Assembly (NCBI GenBank): GCA_012514595.1
Contig: JAAYZZ010000028.1
Span: forward strand, 1-23,684
Direction of reading: 5' to 3'
Length of the DNA: 23,684 bases
Source: Elusimicrobiota bacterium
GTDB taxonomy: Bacteria; Omnitrophota; Gorgyraeia; Zapsychrales; Fredricksoniimonadaceae
The translations under genes and the position numbers were made by a program. The notes beneath the pieces are model-generated. The model had not been told where the DNA came from. It did not search any database and saw only the letters and a program-made list of their open reading frames with translations. Shown here in pieces: positions 18,999-23,684 of this stretch; the stretch's first letter is position 1; every line of letters starts with the position of its first letter.

Positions 18999-19023
18999 AG
19001 CACATCCCTGTGCGCGGCGAAGC

Positions 19024-19060
19024 AAAAAAAGGCCCGGGCTCTTTAAAGGACGCCCGGACC
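19024..19060 (-). terminator. Rho-independent terminator of glnA
   Basis: On the minus strand GGTCCGGGC pairs with GCCCGGGCC (9 pairs, one G-T), with a 12-base loop, then TTTTTTT. It lies 78 bases after the glnA stop and ends 26 bases before the amidotransferase start. An upstream segment GGCCCCGGGCTC (about 19082-19093) could pair with the same 3' arm, so alternative folds exist. Confidence 0.9.
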
Positions 19061-19137
19061 CTGACGAGACATATCGCTTGGAGCCCGGGGCCGGGAACAA
19101 TGGTCGCGCCCTCCGCTCCCAGAGCCACGCTCCCTTC

Positions 19138-21237
19138 TTAATAAAGGAACAGCATCTGCGCGTAGCTCGGCAACGGCCAGAGGTCCGCCGGGACGATCAT
19201 CTCGAGAGCGTCCGCCGCCTCGCGGGTCTGCTCCATGGCCGCCTTCATCTCAAGCCCGTCGTCCCCTTCAAGCGTCGCATCAATCGCCTTGATGCCCTTG
19301 GAGAGCGCATCGATCAGTCCGGAGACCTCCAGGAGGGTCTCCTGGGCCACGCCGGCCTTGGCCCCGACCTCCGCAGCCGTCTTCACGGTCGTAGCCAGAA
19401 GGCCCTGATACTCGATCGCGGCCGGCAGGATCTGGGTCGCCGCGATCCGGCGGGCGCAGGCCGCCTCGTACGTCAGGACGCTCGTGTAGTTATGCATGTA
19501 GATCTCATAACGGGACGCGAGTTCCTTACGCGAGAGGACCGCATGTTTCTCGAAAACCTTTGCCGCCTTCTCCGTCGCCAAAGACTTCAAGGCCTCGGGT
19601 GTCGTTTTCAGATTGGGGAGCCCGCGTTTCTCGGCCTCGGCATGCCACTCCTCGGTGTAATTGTCCCCGTTGAAGATCACGCGCTTGTGCTTTTTGACGA
19701 TCGTCTGCAGAAGCGCCTGCAAGGACGCGTTGAACGGCTTCTTGGCCTTGGCATCCGCCTCGAGCTGCGAGCACATCTGATCGAGCGCTTCCGCGACGAT
19801 CGTGTTGAGAACGATATTCGCGCCGGCCGGACTCATGTTGGAACCCACCGCCCGGAACTCGAACTTGTTGCCCGTGAAGGCAAAGGGCGAGGTGCGGTTG
19901 CGATCCGTGGCATCCCGCGGCAGGATCGGAAGCACATCGACGCCGATCTTGATCTGACCGCCGGTCTTGGCGCTCTTGGGCTCACCCTTCTCGATCTGGT
20001 CGATGATATCCGAGAGCTGATCACCCAGAAAGACCGAAATGATCGCCGGAGGCGCTTCGTTGGCGCCCAGACGATGATCGTTCCCGGGAGAGGCGACAGC
20101 GGCCCGCAGAAGGTCCGCGTACTCATCGACCGCCTTGATGACCGCACAGAGCACGAACAGGAACTTCGCGTTCTCGTGCGGGTTGTTCCCCGGATGCAGC
20201 CAGTTCTTCCCGTCGGTCCCGACGATGGACCAGTTGTTGTGCTTGCCCGAACCATTGACGCCCGCGAATGGCTTCTCGTGCAACAGGCACACCAGCCCGT
20301 GCTGATCCGCGATCTGACGCATCAGCTCCATGCAGATCAGGTTGTGATCAACCGCCAGATTCAGACGCTCAAAGATCGGCGCGATCTCGAACTGGGCCGG
20401 CGCAACCTCGTTATGACGGGTCTTCGACGGCATCCCGATCTTCCAAAGCGCCTGGTCCAGGTCCTCCATGAACGCCATAATGCGCGGCTTGATGGACCCG
20501 AAATAGTGGTCCTCCATCTGCTGATGGCGGGCCGGTTTGCACCCAAAAAGCGTGCGCCCGGTCTGGATCAGATCCAGGCGCTGCTGATAAAAGGCCTTGT
20601 CGATAAGAAAGTACTCCTGCTCGGGCCCAAGCGTGGCATAGGCCGCACAGGAGGGCTTCACCCCAAAGAGCTTTCCGGTACGCTCGACCTGCTTGGCCAG
20701 CGCCGCGATCGAACGAAGAAGGGGGGTCTTTTTATCTAGCGCCTCCCCGTGATATCCGCAGAACACCGTCGGAATGCAAAGGGTCGTTCCATCCTCGCCT
20801 TCCTTGATAAAGGCCGGACTGGTCGGGTCCCACGCCGTGTAACCGCGGGCCTCGAACGTCGCACGCAGACCGCCCGAAGGAAAGGAAGAAGCGTCCGGCT
20901 CCCCCTGAATGAGCTCCTTTGCGGAGAACTCCATCACGACCCCATCCTTTCCGTCGGGGGAAATAAAGGAATCATGCTTTTCGGCTGTGGAGCCTGTGAG
21001 CGGCTGGAACCAATGGCAGAAGTGGGTAGCCCCCTTGGAGACCGCCCAGTCCTTCATGGCCTTGGCCACCTCATCCGCGATGTCCGGGTTCAAGGCTCCC
21101 CCGTCATTGATGGTCTTACTGAGGGAATCATAGGCCTTTTTAGAAAGGTATCCCTTCATAATCTTCAGGCTGAACACGTTCGCACCGTAGATGGCCTCGA
21201 CCGCGCTGACCGCCTTTTTCGCTGCCTTCTTTACCAT
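19138..21237 (-). CDS. glnN: Glutamine synthetase type III
   Basis: Makes glutamine from glutamate, ammonia and ATP, the first step of the GS-GOGAT cycle. I chose the ATG at 21237: AGGAGG lies exactly 6 bases upstream, and the 699-residue product beginning MVKKAAKKAVSAVEAIYG fits the 700-730 residues of the type III (GlnN) family. That family is far larger than type I enzymes and forms dodecamers. Visible are the N-terminal family block (YGANVFSLKIMKGYLSKKAYDS), EVAPAQFEIAP near 280, the nucleotide-binding GSGKHNNWS near 330, and NRTSPFAFTGNKFEFRAVGS near 450. An in-frame ATG at 21327 also has a good AAGGAG, but that segment is better explained as part of the leader RNA structure. Expression is likely controlled by antitermination in the leader. 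Confidence 0.97.
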   Translation of the reverse strand: MVKKAAKKAVSAVEAIYGANVFSLKIMKGYLSKKAYDSLSKTINDGGALNPDIADEVAKAMKDWAVSKGATHFCHWFQPLTGSTAEKHDSFISPDGKDGVVMEFSAKELIQGEPDASSFPSGGLRATFEARGYTAWDPTSPAFIKEGEDGTTLCIPTVFCGYHGEALDKKTPLLRSIAALAKQVERTGKLFGVKPSCAAYATLGPEQEYFLIDKAFYQQRLDLIQTGRTLFGCKPARHQQMEDHYFGSIKPRIMAFMEDLDQALWKIGMPSKTRHNEVAPAQFEIAPIFERLNLAVDHNLICMELMRQIADQHGLVCLLHEKPFAGVNGSGKHNNWSIVGTDGKNWLHPGNNPHENAKFLFVLCAVIKAVDEYADLLRAAVASPGNDHRLGANEAPPAIISVFLGDQLSDIIDQIEKGEPKSAKTGGQIKIGVDVLPILPRDATDRNRTSPFAFTGNKFEFRAVGSNMSPAGANIVLNTIVAEALDQMCSQLEADAKAKKPFNASLQALLQTIVKKHKRVIFNGDNYTEEWHAEAEKRGLPNLKTTPEALKSLATEKAAKVFEKHAVLSRKELASRYEIYMHNYTSVLTYEAACARRIAATQILPAAIEYQGLLATTVKTAAEVGAKAGVAQETLLEVSGLIDALSKGIKAIDATLEGDDGLEMKAAMEQTREAADALEMIVPADLWPLPSYAQMLFLY

Positions 21238-21242
21238 AACCA

Positions 21243-21269
21243 TCCTCCTTTGGAAGGACCTTGTCCTTC
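21243..21269 (-). promoter_or_regulatory. Competing hairpins over the glnA ribosome binding site
   Basis: On the minus strand GAAGGAC-AAG-GTCCTTC (21269-21253) forms a 7-bp hairpin. The same TCCTTC can instead pair with GGAGGA (21248-21243, loop CAAA), which buries the AGGAGG of glnA. The two folds exclude each other, giving a possible on/off control of translation. This is a fold seen by eye, with no energy calculation. Confidence 0.5.
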
Positions 21270-21280
21270 TTCTCCATAAT

Positions 21281-21321
21281 AAAAAATCCCCTTCCAAAGA
21301 CACCGCGTCTTCGAAAGAGGA
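21281..21321 (-). terminator. Intrinsic terminator inside the glnA leader (attenuator)
   Basis: On the minus strand TCCTCTTTCGAAGAC pairs along all 15 positions (three G-T pairs) with GTCTTTGGAAGGGGA, loop GCGGT, followed directly by TTTTTT. It lies between the glnA promoter and the glnA ribosome binding site, so it would stop transcription before the gene unless the hairpin is prevented. Its 5' arm overlaps the 3' arm of the upstream ANTAR-type hairpin. Confidence 0.85.
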
Positions 21322-21362
21322 CTTCATTGCCGCTCCTTTATCATGGACGTCACCGCCCATGA
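21314..21362 (-). promoter_or_regulatory. Two-hairpin ANTAR-type antiterminator RNA in the glnA leader
   Basis: Hairpin P1 (21362-21341): TCATGGGC pairs with GTCCATGA around GGTGAC; an extra G-C pair would leave a GTGA tetraloop. After a 2-base linker, hairpin P2 (21338-21314) pairs AAGGAG, bulged C, GGC with GTC and CTCTT plus one more T, nine pairs in all. It closes the six-base loop AATGAA. ANTAR proteins of the EutV/NitR type bind two such hairpins with hexaloops having A at position 1 and G at position 4. P2 fits fully; P1 has the G4 but G at position 1. P2 and the downstream terminator share bases 21321-21314, so they are mutually exclusive. Confidence 0.72.
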
Positions 21363-21371
21363 AACACTCGA

Positions 21372-21400
21372 AGTATAATGAATGAACCGGGCACTGTCAA
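21372..21400 (-). promoter_or_regulatory. Consensus sigma-70 promoter of glnA
   Basis: On the minus strand TTGACA (21400-21395), exactly 17 bases, TATACT (21377-21372). Transcription should start near 21365, so hairpin P1 (from 21362) forms at the 5' end of the RNA. The -35 box starts 11 bases past the stop of the ANTAR gene. A promoter this strong, followed by a terminator, fits control by antitermination rather than by activation. Confidence 0.9.
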
Positions 21401-21410
21401 CCGAATTCTT

Positions 21411-22628
21411 TCAGACCGCCTTCTGAATGTCGGCTATCAACAGGATCGACTCTGCAATATCCTTCATGGACTTGCACGAATCCATGCTCTTTTTGAGGAT
21501 CACCTTGTGCGCCGTCTCCTCCGAGAATCCATGCATCTTCATCAAGGCCCCTTTGGCGCGCTCGACGATCTTTCGGGTCTCAAGCGCCTCTTTGGCCTTG
21601 AGGGCCTCCTCCATCAGCTTGGTGTTCTCGACAACGACCGCGGCCTGATTGGCCACCATCTGCAGGACCCCCACCTCATCCTCGCTGAAAAAGTGCGGCT
21701 CCTTGGTATAAATATTCACGGCCCCAATGACCTTCTCCTTCACGACCATGGGGACCGCCAGCATCGAGGTCAATCCCTCCCGGATCGCCAGGTCCCGGTA
21801 GCTGTATCTTTTCTCCTTACGGACATCCTCGACAAAAAGAGGCCGCCGGCTCCGCACAACCTCTCCCAACAGGCTGCTGTCCACCCTGATGTTCGGCTTC
21901 TTTTTGTAATCATCTGAAAGGCTCTGGGTCGCCTTGATGACAAGCTCCGTTCCCTTCTGGTCCAGCAGCATCACGGAACAGATCTTGGAATTGAGCATCT
22001 CGGCCGTGACCACCACGATCAGGCTCAGGATCTCATCGAGATATTTCTCGGAGGTGATCGTCTGGCTGACCTTGACCAGGGTGTCGAACTGCACCGCCTT
22101 TTCCCGGATCCGGGTGAAAAGACGGGCATGATCAATGACGCTTCCGACCTGACGCGCGATCACGCCCAAAAGGTCCACGACCTGCCCGGCATGGTCCACG
22201 GCCTTTTTGTACTGCATATTGACGACGCCGATCGGACGCCCCTTGAAAATAATGGGCACGGCCAAAAAAGCCTCGTATTTGTCTTCGGGAAGAACATCGA
22301 ACGCTTTAAAACGCGGATCTTCGTAGGCATTGCTCCTGATCGCGAGGGGCTGGGCGGTCTTCGCAACCCATCCGGTCAGCCCCTCTCCGACGCGAAGCGT
22401 GATCGTCCCCAGTTCGCGCTTGTGCGGGGTCTTGGAGGCGCGTAGGACCAGCACTTTGTTATCCGCCTCAAAAAGGTAGATAAAGACCGAATCCGCTCCT
22501 GTCATCTCGGCCACGGTCTTCACGACTTCCTTGAGAACGCCATCCAGGCTCGCTTCCGCGGTCGTAATCTCAACGACCCGGCGCAGGACCTTCAGTTCAT
22601 CGCTCGGGGACCATTTTGTCTTTACCAT
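21411..22628 (-). CDS. GAF-GAF-ANTAR transcription antitermination regulator
   Basis: A 405-residue cytosolic regulator. Two GAF sensor domains (about 28-168 and 196-338) show the usual GLTGWVAKTAQP...AVPIIFKGRPIGVVNMQ and LLGEVVRSRRPL...AVPMVVKEKVIGAVNIY patterns. They are followed by a C-terminal ANTAR RNA-binding domain (about 345-397, RKIVERAKGALMKMHG). There is no receiver domain and no obvious phosphoacceptor, so the signal is probably a ligand or redox cue bound by the GAFs. AGGAG lies 5 bases before the ATG. The gene ends just before the glnA promoter, whose leader contains a two-hairpin ANTAR-like target. The likely role is to release termination of glnA according to nitrogen state; the signal is unknown. 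Confidence 0.93.
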   Translation of the reverse strand: MVKTKWSPSDELKVLRRVVEITTAEASLDGVLKEVVKTVAEMTGADSVFIYLFEADNKVLVLRASKTPHKRELGTITLRVGEGLTGWVAKTAQPLAIRSNAYEDPRFKAFDVLPEDKYEAFLAVPIIFKGRPIGVVNMQYKKAVDHAGQVVDLLGVIARQVGSVIDHARLFTRIREKAVQFDTLVKVSQTITSEKYLDEILSLIVVVTAEMLNSKICSVMLLDQKGTELVIKATQSLSDDYKKKPNIRVDSSLLGEVVRSRRPLFVEDVRKEKRYSYRDLAIREGLTSMLAVPMVVKEKVIGAVNIYTKEPHFFSEDEVGVLQMVANQAAVVVENTKLMEEALKAKEALETRKIVERAKGALMKMHGFSEETAHKVILKKSMDSCKSMKDIAESILLIADIQKAV

Positions 22629-22649
22629 ATTCTCTCCTGAATATCTAAA

Positions 22650-22677
22650 AGAATAGCACGAAACCCATAAAGGTCAA
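22650..22677 (-). promoter_or_regulatory. Probable sigma-70 promoter for the ANTAR regulator gene
   Basis: On the minus strand TTGACC (22677-22672), 16 bases, TATTCT (22655-22650), located between the ETF-quinone oxidoreductase stop and the ATG of the regulator gene. It would let the regulator be made independently of the upstream gene. Confidence 0.6.
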
Positions 22678-22693
22678 AGTCAGGGCTCTCCCC

Positions 22694-23539
22694 TCACATC
22701 ATCTTATACCGAGGCCCCTGACCGCCCTCCGGAGATGTCCATACGATATTCTGATAGGGACACTTGACCGCGCAGGTCCCGCAGTGGACACAATTCGTCG
22801 CGCTCACATGAAGGCGTTCTCCTGACAGACGATAGACTTCCGTTGGACAAAAGCGCGTGCAGGGCGCCTCCATGTCCGTCTGACATCGCGCGCAGACCTC
22901 AGGATCAACAATGACCAAATGAGACGGGGCGTCCTCACGGTGGGATGTGTTGGCCAGACCGGCGAACGCGGCACGGTCCAAGACCGGCGTTGTCTGGCGC
23001 GCCAGGACCCTGGTGGCGCACGTCGCCTCGTGATCCTTTCCGGCGGGAATTCGAAACGGCAGAAGATGCGAGACCAAAGACAAGGGCATACCGGTGAGAA
23101 GCCCCCACCGGAACGCCTGGCGAAAATTACGGGCATGCCTCATTTCCGAAAGGACCCCCCGGGTCTCCAACCCTTGAGGATAGGCGGCAAGGTCCCCGTC
23201 GAGGATCGCATCAGCAGCGGCCATCCCGGATCGGATGGCATTATGAAGGCCCTTGATCTTTTCCATGTTCACCAACCCGGCCGCATCTCCCACAAGAAGC
23301 GCCCCCCGGGCCCACAACATCGGAAGAGAGAACCATCCCCCCTCGGGAATGGTCTTGGCCCCGGCGGAGACGATGGTCGCTCCTTTGAGGAACTGCGCCA
23401 CGAACGGATGCGTCTTGTAGAACTCGAGCTCCCTCTGCGGCTCCAGATCGACGTAGGGCCAGTCGAGCCCCAGGATCAGGCCGACCGCCAGATACTCTTC
23501 GCCCATGCTATAGAGAAATCCCCCGCCGAAAACATCCAT
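22694..23539 (-). CDS. Electron-transfer flavoprotein:quinone oxidoreductase, C-terminal part with ferredoxin domain
   Basis: ETF-QO/FixC-FixX family: passes electrons from electron-transfer flavoprotein to membrane quinone. From the ATG at 23539 the 281 residues cover FGGGFLYSMGEE, the end of the FAD domain (ALLVGDAAGLVNMEKIKGLHNA type, near 80-100) and a C-terminal Fe-S domain. That domain has CARC-x7-C-x3-CP and NCVHCGTCAVKCP. The eight cysteines resemble a 2[4Fe-4S] ferredoxin; mitochondrial ETF-QO uses only four for one cluster. The reading frame continues upstream with clear homology, but TGA replaces the conserved Trp of HT-x-GWP at 23551-23549. The ATG at 23539 is therefore not the natural start, and it has no good ribosome binding site. 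Confidence 0.85.
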   Translation of the reverse strand: MDVFGGGFLYSMGEEYLAVGLILGLDWPYVDLEPQRELEFYKTHPFVAQFLKGATIVSAGAKTIPEGGWFSLPMLWARGALLVGDAAGLVNMEKIKGLHNAIRSGMAAADAILDGDLAAYPQGLETRGVLSEMRHARNFRQAFRWGLLTGMPLSLVSHLLPFRIPAGKDHEATCATRVLARQTTPVLDRAAFAGLANTSHREDAPSHLVIVDPEVCARCQTDMEAPCTRFCPTEVYRLSGERLHVSATNCVHCGTCAVKCPYQNIVWTSPEGGQGPRYKMM

Positions 23540-23683
23540 CGGTTCCGGTCATCCCAGGGTATGAACGATCCGGCCTGGACCAAAGGCGTGCCCTTTCGGT
23601 AGCCGAAAGACCTGCTTGACCCCGACGGAATAGATCTGGGGGTGGATATTCCCGCCGACACGCCCAACGAACTCGCGCGACAG
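23540..23683 (-). pseudogene. ETF-quinone oxidoreductase, upstream part of the same frame, ending at in-frame TGA
   Basis: In the frame of the downstream segment, 44 codons read through IHPQIYSVGVKQVFRLPKG and end GRIVHTLG before TGA, PEP and MDVFGGGFLY. This matches ETF-QO around its HTVGWP and YGGGFLY blocks, with TGA in place of the TGG Trp codon. The rest of the N-terminal FAD domain lies beyond the right edge. Frame and homology are kept on both sides, so a single base change explains the interruption. Confidence 0.8.
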
Positions 23684-23684
23684 A

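Noticed and set aside
21238..21327. Upstream in-frame start for glnA (ATG at 21327 with AAGGAG)
   Set aside because: It would add 30 residues without family similarity, and its ribosome binding site and ATG fall within the stem and loop of the ANTAR-type hairpin. The ATG at 21237 has a better site and gives the normal length. It could still be a leader peptide.
23520..23551. Selenocysteine at the TGA in ETF-quinone oxidoreductase
   Set aside because: The position is a conserved Trp, not Cys, and the weak CCGA/TCGG hairpin downstream is not a convincing bacterial SECIS element.

Overview
The window is a dense, GC-rich bacterial segment in which every supported gene lies on the minus strand. 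A signal-peptide protein, a lipobox lipoprotein and an ETF-quinone oxidoreductase suggest a diderm, Gram-negative-type organism. The phylum cannot be fixed from this sequence. An uncultured lineage such as Omnitrophota is possible, but that is a low-confidence inference.

In the direction of transcription (high to low coordinates) the layout is as follows. An ETF-quinone oxidoreductase/ferredoxin runs off the right edge and is interrupted by TGA at a conserved Trp codon. Next come a GAF-GAF-ANTAR RNA-binding regulator and a type III glutamine synthetase with a structured leader. A class I glutamine amidotransferase follows, broken by an in-frame TAG, then glutamine-dependent NAD synthetase (nadE) overlapping a family 2 glycosyltransferase. 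Glutamate synthase (gltB, gltD) is overlapped by a TPR lipoprotein gene and followed by an exported Gln/Ala-rich protein of unknown function. Carbamoyl-phosphate synthase (carA, carB), purF, pyrG, a tRNA-Leu(GAG) and the start of rpe at the left edge complete the window.

The genes share a theme. glnA makes glutamine, and gltBD, nadE, carAB, purF, pyrG and the amidotransferase all use its amide nitrogen, for glutamate, NAD, carbamoyl phosphate/pyrimidines/arginine, purines and CTP. The window is therefore a glutamine supply-and-use cluster.

The most interesting element is the 5' leader of glnA. A consensus sigma-70 promoter directly after the ANTAR gene is followed by two adjacent hairpins. 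The second has a six-base loop AATGAA, which fits the ANTAR target rule (A at position 1, G at position 4). Its 3' arm overlaps the 5' arm of a perfect 15-bp terminator hairpin ending in six T. This is the expected layout of ANTAR-controlled transcription antitermination, with the cognate regulator next door. A further pair of competing hairpins may control access to the glnA ribosome binding site. Two genes carry isolated in-frame stops although their reading frames and catalytic residues are otherwise preserved.
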